Notes under the pieces: generated by a model
Told to the model about the DNA's origin: nothing
Database searches by the model: none
What the model saw: the letters and a program-made list of their open reading frames with translations, nothing else
Program-made: the position numbers and the translations under genes
Shown: one piece after another, positions 9,129-17,506 of the stretch
How positions within the stretch are numbered: position 1 is the stretch's first letter
Layout of the letters: every line of letters begins with the position of its first letter
Assembly (NCBI RefSeq): GCF_014648595.1
Contig: NZ_BMRK01000003.1
Location: 300,178-364,177 of the forward strand
Direction of reading: 5' to 3'
Length of the DNA: 64,000 nt
Origin: Nocardioides luteus
GTDB lineage: Bacteria > Actinomycetota > Actinomycetes > Propionibacteriales > Nocardioidaceae

Positions 9129-9174
9129 GGTGGCATCCGGTGCTCACAACCCACCGGGTGCCACCACCTTTTCT
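9129..9174. terminator. Rho-independent terminator hairpin
   Basis: Arms GGTGGCATCCGGTG (9129-9142) and CACCGGGTGCCACC (9152-9165) pair fully with one G-T wobble, followed by a short T-rich tail (CCTTTTCT). It lies between the convergent HAD and Fic-like genes. In the 220 bases from 8909 to here I see no further gene. Confidence 0.8.
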
Positions 9175-9179
9175 GACGC

Positions 9180-9911
9180 CTACTCGGCGGCGTCCAGGCG
9201 TAGCGGCGACGCCTCGGCCCCGGCGGCGTACGCCTCGGCCGCATAGAGCAGCCACGAGTGCGCCCCCGCCTGCCCGCCCTCGCGGAAGCCGCGCAGGTTG
9301 GACTCGTAGGCGGCCCGCAGCGCCAGATGGCCGGCCTCCGGCACGACCAGCGACTTCTCGTCCACCCCGCGCGCGACGAGAACGAGCCGCTCTGCGGCAC
9401 GCGCGACCAGTCCGTTGTGGGACGCGAACGGCGCGGCGGTCGCCAGATCGGCGTGCACGAAGGCCGCCACCACCAGCGCCGGCGCGGTCGTCGGCGCGAG
9501 CAGCAGGTCGGAGAGGCGCCGCAGCCGTTCGGCGGCCGCCGCGGAGCGAGGCCGTCCGAGCTCGTCGGCCTCCAACGACGCGCCTGCCGCCAGCGCGTGC
9601 ATCCGTGCGAACGCCTGCAACGGCGCCTGCTTCACCACCGGCACCAGCGCGAGCAGCTCGGTCGAGAGCCGCACCGCGTCCTGCGCGACCTGGTCACCAC
9701 CGGAGGTCCGCACCTCGCCCAGCGACGACCCGGAACCCTCCAGGACGGCCGACGCGTGCGCCCCGCGCAACAACGACTCGGCGGTGGTCTCCGGGGACGT
9801 ACGCCGCAGTCCCCGGTCACGCAGCATCACGTCGATGCCGTCACGGGCTGCGGCGAAGCCCGAGGCCACACCTTCGAGCGACACCAACCGGGCAAGCGGA
9901 TCGTCCTTCAC
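9180..9911 (-). CDS. degenerate Fic-domain-like protein
   Basis: 243 residues, mostly helical. The segment FVHADLATAAPFASHNGLVARA (about 149-170) has the spacing of the Fic core HPFxxGNGRxxR, but the second Gly-Arg and other core residues are missing. The upstream AHASAVLEGSGSSLGEV resembles the inhibitory or Fic-N alpha helix (S/TxxxEG). AMP-transfer activity is therefore doubtful. The start is GTG 9911; TAAGGT 6 nt upstream looks like a leaderless -10 box. Expression probably depends on the shared element described at 9917-10106. Confidence 0.6.
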   Translation of the reverse strand: MKDDPLARLVSLEGVASGFAAARDGIDVMLRDRGLRRTSPETTAESLLRGAHASAVLEGSGSSLGEVRTSGGDQVAQDAVRLSTELLALVPVVKQAPLQAFARMHALAAGASLEADELGRPRSAAAAERLRRLSDLLLAPTTAPALVVAAFVHADLATAAPFASHNGLVARAAERLVLVARGVDEKSLVVPEAGHLALRAAYESNLRGFREGGQAGAHSWLLYAAEAYAAGAEASPLRLDAAE

Positions 9912-9916
9912 GCGTC

Positions 9917-10106
9917 AACCTTATGGCCAGATCCGCCGATCACCGATGTCGCGAGCGTCACGAGACGGGTGTGATGGCAAGGCGGCGCCGCGAAGGCATA
10001 CCGGTTGTCTGATGAGCGGCGGCAACGCAGCCAGCGCGCCCGTATCGTGGCGCGCAGCAGGCGGGGATCGGCGGATTTGGCCATCACGCGGGTTACCCTG
10101 ACCGAG
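9917..10106. promoter_or_regulatory. divergent promoters with matching inverted elements
   Basis: TGGCCAGATCCGCCGATC (9924-9941) recurs inverted at 10066-10083 with one mismatch. Each copy sits just upstream of a putative -10 box (TAAGGT on minus, 9917-9922; TACCCT on plus, 10094-10099) of two genes that both appear leaderless. The two copies could be -35 regions or binding sites of one regulator. Coordinates and symmetry are seen; the function is inferred. Confidence 0.55.
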
Positions 10107-11018
10107 ATGACGGACCCAGCCAACCCCGACCCGGCACGCTCCTTCGGAGCCGTGGCGGACAGCTATGACCGCGGGCGCCCGTCCTACCCGGCCGATGCTG
10201 TGAAGTGGCTGGTCGGCGAGGAGCCGTGCTCGGTCCTCGAGCTCGGCGCCGGCACCGGCAAGCTCACCGAGGTGCTCGTCGGACTGGGCCATGAGGTCTT
10301 CGCGACCGACCCCGACGACGCGATGCTCGACATCCTCTCCGGGAAGCTCCCCGACGTCCGCGCGACCAGCGGCACGGCCGAGCAGATCCCGACCGGCGAC
10401 AGCCTCTACGACGTGGTCATCGTCGGGCAGGCGTTCCACTGGTTCGACCACGACAAGGCGATCGCGGAGATCGGTCGCGTGCTGCGCACCGGCGGCCGGC
10501 TCGCGGTGATCCAGAACGAGCGCGACGAGCGCATCCCGTGGGTGCGCAAGCTCGGCCGGCTGATCGGCAAGCAGGACAGCGGGTACGACCCGACCTCGAT
10601 CCTCGACGACTCCGGTCTCTTCTCGGCGGTCGAGGCGCGCACCTTCCGCCACTGGCAGGTCGTCGACCGCCACTCGATCCAGGACCTGGTCATCTCCCGC
10701 TCCAACATCGCGACCCTCGACCCGGAGGCCCAGGAGCAGAAGCGGCGCGAGGTGCTGGCCTTCTACGACGGCTACGGCCGCGGCATGGACGGCATGCAGC
10801 TGCCCTACAACTGCCGGGCCTGGCACGCGCAGGTGCTCCCGCACGCGCAGGTGGCCTCGACAGGCTCGGCCACCGGTGCGCACGAGGCCGACGAGACCGA
10901 CGACCAGCAGCGCGCGTCGGTGCCGCTGGCCAAGCGCACCGACACGGCCGTACGCCTCCCCCGGGTCGTCACCGACCCCGAGAACGGCGACGACGACCTG
11001 CTCATCGACTTCCGGTGA
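10107..11018 (+). CDS. class I SAM-dependent methyltransferase
   Basis: 303 residues. Motif I is VLELGAGTGKLTEVL (about 42-56), followed by FATDPDDAML and an AFHWFDHDKAIAEIGRVLRTGG segment typical of UbiE/trans-aconitate-type methyltransferases. The substrate is unknown. ATG 10107 follows TACCCT by 7 nt; a longer frame from 10005 is unlikely as it runs through the promoter. Residues about 249-256 (ASTGSAT) are encoded by an R1 repeat copy and the tail after it is polar and probably disordered. The last 17 nt overlap the convergent membrane-protein gene. Confidence 0.85.
   Translation: MTDPANPDPARSFGAVADSYDRGRPSYPADAVKWLVGEEPCSVLELGAGTGKLTEVLVGLGHEVFATDPDDAMLDILSGKLPDVRATSGTAEQIPTGDSLYDVVIVGQAFHWFDHDKAIAEIGRVLRTGGRLAVIQNERDERIPWVRKLGRLIGKQDSGYDPTSILDDSGLFSAVEARTFRHWQVVDRHSIQDLVISRSNIATLDPEAQEQKRREVLAFYDGYGRGMDGMQLPYNCRAWHAQVLPHAQVASTGSATGAHEADETDDQQRASVPLAKRTDTAVRLPRVVTDPENGDDDLLIDFR
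10850..10874. repeat. R1 repeat copy inside methyltransferase gene
   Basis: GGTGGCC at 10850-10856 and GGCCACC at 10868-10874 flank the R1 core TCGACAGGCTC. It is read in frame as ASTGSA near the C-terminus of the methyltransferase. Confidence 0.7.
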
Positions 11019-11844
11019 GCGGGTCCCCGGGGCGCGTGGTGAGGCTGTCGCGCTGGGGATCCATCAGGTCGAAGCTCTGGATCACCCAGAAGATCGTGAA
11101 GCAGACCAGCAGCGAGACCTCGGTGGCCAGGAGCCAGTAGGTCCATCCGGCCAGACCGAGCGCGATGCCGGCGACCAGCAGCACCGCCATCGCCGCGACC
11201 AGCGCCCAGTAGGTCCGGTCCAGCCGCGTACGCGCCTTGTCGGCCTCGCGCGCGATCTTCCGTACGCCCCAGTCGGTGTTGAGCACCACCCCGAGCGCGA
11301 ACGGCGCGAAGGTGAACACCGCGGCGAGGCCGTGCGCCTTCGTCGCGAAGCTGTCCTGGTCGATCAGCAGCCAGCCGACGCCCACGACCCACGCCGCGGC
11401 GACCGAGGCCAGCCCGATGGCGGCCCACCGCGAGGGCCAGGCACCGGCGACCGCGCGCTTTCGAAGACCGAAGATCAGCACCACGACCCACCCGATCGCC
11501 ATCACCGCCAGATAGCTCCAGGCGTTGTTGACGATGGCCGCCTTGTCGATCTGCTCCCCCACCTCCGGGGTCGGCACGAAGCCCACCATCGGAGCCGAGA
11601 GCCCGGCGAGGTTGAAGACGGTGTCCTCTGCGTCCGTGTAGCCGCGCAGCACCACCAGGCACACGCCCATCGCGCACAGCACGGCGGTGAAGACCGGTCC
11701 GGCCGAGGTGTAGTAATAGGACGAGATCGACGTCTGGAACTCCCTGCTGGAGATGGTCTCGGCGGTCACCGAGATCGCCAGCCCGGCGAGCAGACAGCAC
11801 AGAGCGAAACGGACATAGCGGTACGTCGTCACCTCGGTCGTCAT
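11002..11844 (-). CDS. polytopic membrane protein of unknown function
   Basis: 280 residues with about seven hydrophobic segments, the first at residues 11-31, and a polar C-terminus. It contains SREFQTSISSYYYTSAGPVFT between the first two segments, a feature seen in several actinobacterial membrane proteins of unknown function. ATG 11844 is preceded by TACCTT 8 nt upstream (possible leaderless start); an upstream reading to 11883 is less likely. No catalytic motif was recognised. Confidence 0.7.
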   Translation of the reverse strand: MTTEVTTYRYVRFALCCLLAGLAISVTAETISSREFQTSISSYYYTSAGPVFTAVLCAMGVCLVVLRGYTDAEDTVFNLAGLSAPMVGFVPTPEVGEQIDKAAIVNNAWSYLAVMAIGWVVVLIFGLRKRAVAGAWPSRWAAIGLASVAAAWVVGVGWLLIDQDSFATKAHGLAAVFTFAPFALGVVLNTDWGVRKIAREADKARTRLDRTYWALVAAMAVLLVAGIALGLAGWTYWLLATEVSLLVCFTIFWVIQSFDLMDPQRDSLTTRPGDPLTGSR

Positions 11845-12085
11845 GGTTGTCGAAGGTAGCGGGATCCCGCCATCGGTGGGCACTCATCCGCCAGCGCGTC
11901 CGAGACCCGCTCCCGACGGCTTTTCGCACAGGAAGATGACGATCACGTGAAATCCTCCGTTTCCGGCCGAGGACCTCTTGGGGCGGGACTACGGACGCAT
12001 TAGCGTCCGAGCGAAGCGACGCTGCGCATCGCCGTCACAGCCATCACCCGCGCTCGGGCCAGCCCTTGCGGAAAGCGAGGTCGAC

Positions 12086-13309
12086 ATGTCTTTGTTGGCA
12101 TACCCTTCGACAGGCTCAGGACACCGCCTCGAGGACGGCCCGTCCGTCCTCTCCCTGTACGAAGGCTTCTTCGCCGGCGGCGCCCGGATCCTGCACACCG
12201 CAGTCGTCCGCGCGCTCGACGCCACCACGCCTCAGCGCCACAGCGTGCTCAGCCTGAGCGACCGTGTGCAGCGCGAGTTCACCGCCCAGCGGATCTCCTC
12301 CGACAACTCCTACCGCCGCCTGACCGCCGCCGGCGTACCCGTCAGAGCCTTGAGACGTATGCCGACAGGACCCGTCACCACCAGCCAGCTCAAGCGGGTG
12401 GCGCAGTCGGTTGCCAAAGCCGACGTGGTGCTGTCACTCAAGGAGCAGCCACTCACGGTGCTGGGCAAGGTCGGCACCTCCGGGACCCCGCTGATCGCCT
12501 GCCTGCACCGCTCCGACCCCGAGCACCAGGGCGCCGGCGTGCAGGAGCTGGTCGAGCTCGACCGGGCCGGGCTCCTCACCGCGGCGGTCTGCTGCGCGGT
12601 CTCGACCCAGCGGGCCTACCACGAGGCGACCGGGATCCCGCTGGAGCGGCTGCCGGTCCTCCCCAACGGCGTCGACCTCTACAAGTTCCGCACCGACGCC
12701 GCCCTGCGTGCCGGCAAGCGCGCCGAGCTCGGCGTCGTCGGCGACGCACCCGTGGTGATGATCGCCGCCCGCTTCGACGCGATGAAGAACATCCCGCTCT
12801 TCGTCCGTTCCGCCCGCCGCTTCGTCCGCGAGCATCCCGACGCGCACCTCGTCATGTGCGGCGCCGGCATGACCGCCGACAACCCGGCCTTCGCGGCGCT
12901 GGTCGCCGAGGAGCTCGGCACCTGGCCGGCGCTGGAGACCAACCTGCACGCGCTCGGCATCCAGAGCCAGATGGCTCCGCTCTACAACGCCGCCGACCTG
13001 ATCACGCTGACCTCGGCGTTCGGCGAGGCCGCCCCGCTGTGCCTGCTCGAGGGCATGGCCTGCGGCGCGGTGCCGGTGACCACCCCGGTCGGCGACGCCG
13101 CGGCGATGGTCGGCGACCCGCGCCTGGTCGCGAGCTTCGACCCGGCTGAGACCGCCGAGTCCTGGAAGGCCGCTTTCGCCCAGCGCGAGGAGCACTTCGA
13201 ACGGATCTTCCGCAACCGGCAACGCCTCTCCGAGCAGCGGCTCTTCGATGCGTACGCACGGCTGATCAGCGACTCCGCCGCCTCGGCGGAGATCCCGATG
13301 GCGGTCTGA
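12086..13309 (+). CDS. GT4-family glycosyltransferase
   Basis: 407 residues with the two-domain GT-B organisation. The nucleotide-sugar domain has VLPNGVDLYKFR, VVMIAARFDAMKNIPLFVRSA and an EX7E-like element EAAPLCLLEGMACG near residue 314. The acceptor is unknown; no other polysaccharide genes surround it. ATG 12086 has GCGAGG at good distance. Residues 7-13 (PSTGSGH) come from an R1 repeat copy identical to that in the helicase gene, so the true conserved region begins near residue 18. Confidence 0.88.
   Translation: MSLLAYPSTGSGHRLEDGPSVLSLYEGFFAGGARILHTAVVRALDATTPQRHSVLSLSDRVQREFTAQRISSDNSYRRLTAAGVPVRALRRMPTGPVTTSQLKRVAQSVAKADVVLSLKEQPLTVLGKVGTSGTPLIACLHRSDPEHQGAGVQELVELDRAGLLTAAVCCAVSTQRAYHEATGIPLERLPVLPNGVDLYKFRTDAALRAGKRAELGVVGDAPVVMIAARFDAMKNIPLFVRSARRFVREHPDAHLVMCGAGMTADNPAFAALVAEELGTWPALETNLHALGIQSQMAPLYNAADLITLTSAFGEAAPLCLLEGMACGAVPVTTPVGDAAAMVGDPRLVASFDPAETAESWKAAFAQREEHFERIFRNRQRLSEQRLFDAYARLISDSAASAEIPMAV
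12103..12127. repeat. R1 repeat copy inside glycosyltransferase N-terminus
   Basis: The 25 bp are identical to 434-458, beginning CCCTTCGACAGGCTCAGGAC. The frame differs from that used in the helicase gene: here it gives YPSTGSGHR. Confidence 0.85.
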
Positions 13310-13314
13310 CCGAC

Positions 13315-13374
13315 CCCGCTGGTCGAGCCCGGCGAGCGCCAGCGGCCGGTGTCTCCGGCGGCTCGACCAGCGGG
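13315..13374. repeat. R1-related long palindrome between convergent genes
   Basis: Perfect 15-bp arms CCCGCTGGTCGAGCC (13315-13329) and its complement (13360-13374) surround GCGAGCGCCAGCGGCCGGTGT-type sequence. It begins 5 nt after the glycosyltransferase stop and ends 1 nt before the protease stop, so it may also serve as a bidirectional terminator. Confidence 0.8.
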
Positions 13375-13375
13375 T

Positions 13376-14260
13376 TCAGTAGATGTTCACGTCGTAGGCG
13401 TTGAGCGCTTCACGGATCGGCTGGAAGAAGGTGGTGCCGCCAGAGGAGCAGTTGCCGCTGCCGCCGGAGGTGATCCCCAGGGCGGTCGAGCCGGCGTAGA
13501 GCGGGCCACCGGAGTCTCCGGACTCCGCGCAGATGTTGGTCTTGATCATCCCCCGGACGGTGCCGGCGCCCCGGTAGCGCACGGAGACGTTGAGCGCCTC
13601 GACCTTCCCGGAGTGGACCCCGGTCGAGGAGCCGTCGCGAGTGACGCGCTGGCCGACCCGCGCATCACCGACGGAGTAACCGCCGGGGTGGGTCAGGGAG
13701 GTGTTGCCGTAGCGCACCAGGGCGTAGTCGTTGCCGGGGAAGCTCGACTTCACGGTGCGGCCGATGCGGGTGGTCTCCCCGGAGTTGGTGTACCAGGTCG
13801 ACACGTCCTCGGCGCAGTGGCCGGCGGTCAGGAAGTAGTGGTTGCCCCCGCTGCGTACGTTGAAGCCGAGGGAGCAGCGGTAGCCCGAGCCGTAGATCGC
13901 GTCGCCGGGGCCGATGAACGGCTTGAACTCGCCGGGCGCCCGCTCCAGCTCGATCGCGTCGGCAGCGGCGCCGACGGCCTCGGTCAGCCTGCTCAGCGCG
14001 GAGTCGGTGACCGTCGAGTCCGCGGTCACGACGACCTTGCCGGTGGCCTCGTCGGTGTACCAGGCGATGCCGGACAGGTCCGCCCTCTGCACCACGGTGT
14101 CGACCGCCGAGTAGGCGGCTGCGAGCACCTTCGCGCTGGCCTGCGGACCGGCCTGCTCCGGTGGCGGCGCGGCCGACGCCGGCGCGGCCATGGCGGTCGC
14201 CGCCAAGGCCAGACCCGCGGCTGCCGCGAGAAGACGGTTGCGTGACCTGGTGAACCTCAT
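13376..14260 (-). CDS. secreted S1 family serine protease (streptogrisin/alpha-lytic type), paralogue 1
   Basis: 294 residues: a signal peptide (basic MRFTRSRNR, hydrophobic core, ASAAPP cut region), a short alpha-lytic-type propeptide, then a chymotrypsin-fold domain. The catalytic His is in FLTAGHC, Asp in GNDYALVRY and Ser in [11 protein letters not shown], all present. The Cys pairs RCSLGF/AGHC and [18 protein letters not shown] fit S1E disulfides. It should be an exported endopeptidase activated by propeptide cleavage. AGGAGG precedes the ATG. The downstream neighbour on the same strand is the closely related gene at 14473-15345, indicating tandem duplication. Confidence 0.92.
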   Translation of the reverse strand: MRFTRSRNRLLAAAAGLALAATAMAAPASAAPPPEQAGPQASAKVLAAAYSAVDTVVQRADLSGIAWYTDEATGKVVVTADSTVTDSALSRLTEAVGAAADAIELERAPGEFKPFIGPGDAIYGSGYRCSLGFNVRSGGNHYFLTAGHCAEDVSTWYTNSGETTRIGRTVKSSFPGNDYALVRYGNTSLTHPGGYSVGDARVGQRVTRDGSSTGVHSGKVEALNVSVRYRGAGTVRGMIKTNICAESGDSGGPLYAGSTALGITSGGSGNCSSGGTTFFQPIREALNAYDVNIY

Positions 14261-14416
14261 CCGTTCCTCCTGGGACCCAGGCGCCCGCCCCGGTAGCGCG
14301 CGCCGAGTGCCCGACCACCGCGATGTGCCCGAACACGATCCCTGCGAGTATGGCGTCCCCGACGCCCTACCGGCCAGTCGTGAGGCGAAAACATCACATC
14401 CGGAATGAAATTACGT

Positions 14417-14460
14417 ACGCCGCGAGGCAAAGTGGCCCAAACCACCTCGCCCCGCGGCGT
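14417..14460. terminator. hairpin between the two protease genes
   Basis: ACGCCGCGAGG (14417-14427) pairs with CCTCG plus GCGGCGT (up to 14460) with a short bulge. It lies 12 nt after the stop of the upstream protease gene on the minus strand and has no clear T tract, so termination is likely but not certain. The remaining bases up to 14260 probably hold the promoter of paralogue 1; no other gene is seen. Confidence 0.5.
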
Positions 14461-14472
14461 AGCTGAGATCGA

Positions 14473-15345
14473 TCAGTAGATCGTGGCCCCGTAGGCGCTG
14501 AGAGCCTCGGTCACCGGCTGGAAGAAGGTGGTGCCGCCGGAGGAGCAGTCGCCGCTGCCACCGGAGGTCAGACCCAGCGCGGTCGAGCCGGAGTAGAGCG
14601 CGCCGCCGGAGTCACCGGGCTCGGCGCAGACGTTGGTCTGGATCAGACCGCTGACGGTGCCCTCGGCGTAACGGACGCTCGCGTTGACGGCCGTCACGGT
14701 GCCGCTGTGGACGCCGGTGGTGGAGCCATCACGGGTGACGCTCTGGCCGACCTGAGCGGTGCCCGCGGAGAAGCCACCGCTCTTGGAGATGGAGGAGTCG
14801 TAGCGGACGATGCCGTAGTCGTTGCCCGGGAAGCTGGAGCCGGCGGTGGAGCCGAGCAGCGTGGTGTTCGACGAGTTGGCGTACCAGGTCGAGACGGCGT
14901 TGGTGCAGTGACCGGCGGTCAGGAAGTAGTCGGCGCCGCCGACCTTCACGTTGAAGCCGAGCGAGCAGCGCGAGCCGCCGCCGTAGATGGCGTCGCCCGC
15001 ACCGATGAGCGGGGTGAACTCGCCCTTGGTGTGCTTGACGGTGATGGCCTGGTCACCCTGGCTCGTCTTCTCGGCCGCAGCCTTCTTGACCTCGGCGATC
15101 TCCGACTTCGACACCGTCTCGTCGACCGTGATGACGACCTTGTTGGTGGCCGGGTCGGTGTACCACGACGAGCCGACCGGGGCTGACTCGACGACGGCCG
15201 ACTTGACCGAAGCGACCTCGGCCTTGCTGAACTCGGCGTCCGCGGCGGCTGCCGGGACGGCGACGGCGGCGGAGGCCGCGAGACCCACACCCGCTGCAAG
15301 TGCGGCGATGGTGCGGGGACGGAAGGTGGTGCGTTCGAACCTCAT
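14473..15345 (-). CDS. secreted S1 family serine protease (streptogrisin/alpha-lytic type), paralogue 2
   Basis: 290 residues with a signal peptide (hydrophobic [20 protein letters not shown]), a Lys/Glu-rich propeptide ([15 protein letters not shown]) and a catalytic domain nearly collinear with paralogue 1. His in FLTAGHC, Asp in GNDYGIVRY and Ser in [11 protein letters not shown] are intact. ATG 15345 has AGGAGG 6 nt upstream; an in-frame extension upstream lacks a signal and is rejected. The longer, more charged propeptide and an AGHCTNAV instead of AGHCAEDV suggest separate specificities. Both end in a conserved ...IY C-terminus. Confidence 0.92.
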   Translation of the reverse strand: MRFERTTFRPRTIAALAAGVGLAASAAVAVPAAAADAEFSKAEVASVKSAVVESAPVGSSWYTDPATNKVVITVDETVSKSEIAEVKKAAAEKTSQGDQAITVKHTKGEFTPLIGAGDAIYGGGSRCSLGFNVKVGGADYFLTAGHCTNAVSTWYANSSNTTLLGSTAGSSFPGNDYGIVRYDSSISKSGGFSAGTAQVGQSVTRDGSTTGVHSGTVTAVNASVRYAEGTVSGLIQTNVCAEPGDSGGALYSGSTALGLTSGGSGDCSSGGTTFFQPVTEALSAYGATIY

Positions 15346-15730
15346 ACGTCTCCTCCTGGGGGAAAGGCCCGCTCGTTGCGGGCTCCAACTCCCGGAACCA
15401 CGGGTTTCGTGGCTTACCGAGGTTGGGTAACTGAGTTTCGTGATCTTTCCTCTGGAGCGCATCACAATCGACTCCCCAAGAATCTGCATTGCAAAGACTG
15501 GTTCTTCGGGTCTCTGCATTGCAGCAACACGCGATTGCGGGAACGTTTCCGGCCTCGCGCGCATGGAGAGGATTGGGTAAGGATGACCGAGTTGTAGGTG
15601 CCCGAGGCGCGAGCCGCGTACGGTGGGTGTTCATGTCCATCTCGCTGCTCGAGCGAGGATTTCGGTCGGGATCTCGTCCGTCTTCCAAACCTTCGGCGTG
15701 GCGACCGCTGATAGGTGGTAGACAAACCCC
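15346..15730. other. intergenic region, probable divergent promoters, small direct repeat
   Basis: This 385-bp gap has lower GC than its surroundings. TCTGCATTGCA occurs twice (15483-15493 and 15513-15523), 30 bp apart, a spacing that would put both on one DNA face for a regulator of the protease gene. I see no convincing small gene. Nothing else is recognised. Confidence 0.4.
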
Positions 15731-16630
15731 ATGCCGTATCCGCCGCCCCCAGGCTCCCCCGATTCGGGCGCGCCTGACGAGCCGCAGAAGCAGCCTGCCC
15801 CGTTCGACTACAACGAGCGCCTGATCGGGCTCTCCCAGGAGATCGGCAGCGACCGGCCCGCCTTCAACGCCCGCAAGGAGCGCGCCGCACAGGGCGGCCC
15901 CTTGCGCCAGGTCCTGACCATCGCCGTCTCCCTCGCCCTCGTGGCGGTCTGCGGCGTCGTCGTCTACACCCTCTTCACCCGCGGCAACGAGGCGGCGACC
16001 ACGGCCGGTTCTCCGACGGTGAGCGACTCCCCCTCCTCCGGCACCGCGACCGGTTCGCCCGGAACCGGCGGTGGCCGTGCCGACGTCAGCGGCGAGGCGA
16101 GCGGCCGGCCCGGCTGGCCGGAGACCAGTGCGCCGTCCGACTCGAGCGACAGCGGCGCGACGCGCTCGACGATCGGCCCCGAGCGCCTCTCCAAGGCGGA
16201 TGTCCCCCGCCCCTGGCAGTTCACCTACGGCGACGTGACCCTCAAGGCCCGCTACCTCAGCGGCAAGGACTACCGCGGCTGCAAGGCGACCCTCGAGCGC
16301 GAGATCCGCAAGATGGGCTGCGACTACGCGGTCCGGGTCTCCTACAAGGCCCAACGGGCCAACCTGCGGATGACCCACTTCGTCTACGACTTCGGCACCG
16401 CCGACGCGGCCGGGAAGGCCGCGGCGGCGATCGAGCCGACGGACGTGATCCCGCCGGAGGAGGCCTCGCTGCCGGCCTACACCCAGGGCTGGTTCAAGGT
16501 GAAGGACTACGGCAAGTACGTCGTCTACACCATGGTCACGGCCAACGACGGCATCACCGTGACCAAGGGCAAGGAGTACACCTCCTACGGCAACACCGAC
16601 CTCGGCGCGGAGATCCTCTTCCGGATGTGA
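15731..16630 (+). CDS. single-pass membrane protein with conserved extracytoplasmic domain (paralogue of 20828-21619)
   Basis: 299 residues: Pro-rich cytoplasmic start, one transmembrane helix (about 60-81), a Ser/Thr/Gly-rich linker and a C-terminal domain of about 140 residues. The domain has W-x-F-x-Y-GDV, a KDYRGC, a second Cys (MGCDYA) and LRMTHFVYDFG. The same layout and landmark residues occur in the gene at 20828-21619, so the two form a family; the two Cys could pair outside the cell. The function is unknown. The start is the first ATG; its ribosome site is weak. Confidence 0.75.
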   Translation: MPYPPPPGSPDSGAPDEPQKQPAPFDYNERLIGLSQEIGSDRPAFNARKERAAQGGPLRQVLTIAVSLALVAVCGVVVYTLFTRGNEAATTAGSPTVSDSPSSGTATGSPGTGGGRADVSGEASGRPGWPETSAPSDSSDSGATRSTIGPERLSKADVPRPWQFTYGDVTLKARYLSGKDYRGCKATLEREIRKMGCDYAVRVSYKAQRANLRMTHFVYDFGTADAAGKAAAAIEPTDVIPPEEASLPAYTQGWFKVKDYGKYVVYTMVTANDGITVTKGKEYTSYGNTDLGAEILFRM

Positions 16631-16639
16631 GACCGGCCC

Positions 16640-17449
16640 CTAGGAGGCGGGCTCGCCGATCTCCGAGGGGACGTCGCCCGGCGTCACCGGCTGCGTCGGC
16701 GTGGGCTCGCTCGTCGGGCTGGAGCCCTCGCTGGGCTGCTCGGTCGGAGGCGCGCTCGAACCGGCCGACTCCGACGGCTCGGTGCTCGACCCCTCGCTCG
16801 GTGGCGCCTCGGACTCCGGCGGCGCCTGCGACGGATCGGGGTCGTCGGTCGCGGACTCCCCCGGCGACGCAGGCGCCGGTGTCGGGTCCTTCTCCTGCTT
16901 CTCCTCGCCGCTGTCCGAACCTCCGCGGGTCACGTCGGAGATGGTGGTGCTGCCGTCGCCACGACCGACGAACGAGCTGACGCTGCGACCGGCCAGGAGC
17001 TCGAAGATCGTGATCGCCGCGACCACGACGACGAACATGATCAGCGAGGCGATCGCGATCCGCTTCCAGGGCAGCTCCGCGAGCCGCTCCCGCCAGGTCG
17101 AGCCGTCTCCGGAGTTCTCGGCGTCCTTCTCTGCTGCAGCTGCGGACTCCGAGACAGCCGTCGCGCCGTCCCGCACCCCGGCGAGCCCAGCGGCCCGCCA
17201 GCGGGCCAGCGCCTGCACGCTGGCGACCTTCTCCCGGCTCTTGCGGAGCCACCGCAGGTAGAGGTTGCTGCCGATCGTGGCCGCGACGCTGCCGATCGCA
17301 GCGCCGACCAGCGTGCCGACCGCGCCGAGCGTCGACAGCAGGACGGCTGAGGTGACAGCGGCGAGCGCACCAGCGGCGGTCGCGAGCCAGTCGATGCTGG
17401 CCGGCTTCTGCTGCTCCGGGGCCTCGCTGGAAGTCGGCGTCTCGCTCAT
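16640..17449 (-). CDS. membrane protein with glycine-zipper segment and Pro/Ser-rich tail
   Basis: 269 residues. Residues 20-62 form a hydrophobic Gly/Ala-rich stretch (GAVGTLVGAAIGSVAATIGS) followed by YLRWLRKSREK, and a second transmembrane helix lies near 133-154. The last 100 residues are low-complexity Pro/Ser/Glu (for example APPSEGSSTEPSES), most likely outside the cell. It ends 10 nt from the convergent gene at 15731-16630. No family function is recognised. Confidence 0.7.
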   Translation of the reverse strand: MSETPTSSEAPEQQKPASIDWLATAAGALAAVTSAVLLSTLGAVGTLVGAAIGSVAATIGSNLYLRWLRKSREKVASVQALARWRAAGLAGVRDGATAVSESAAAAEKDAENSGDGSTWRERLAELPWKRIAIASLIMFVVVVAAITIFELLAGRSVSSFVGRGDGSTTISDVTRGGSDSGEEKQEKDPTPAPASPGESATDDPDPSQAPPESEAPPSEGSSTEPSESAGSSAPPTEQPSEGSSPTSEPTPTQPVTPGDVPSEIGEPAS

Positions 17450-17506
17450 CGACTCAAGGTTAACGCGCGCGACCCCACGCTTCCGGCCGTGAGCGTATGC
17501 AGTCGG

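Noticed and set aside
11978-12085. N-terminal extension of the glycosyltransferase
   Set aside because: ATG 12086 has a good ribosome site; the extension has no conserved sequence.
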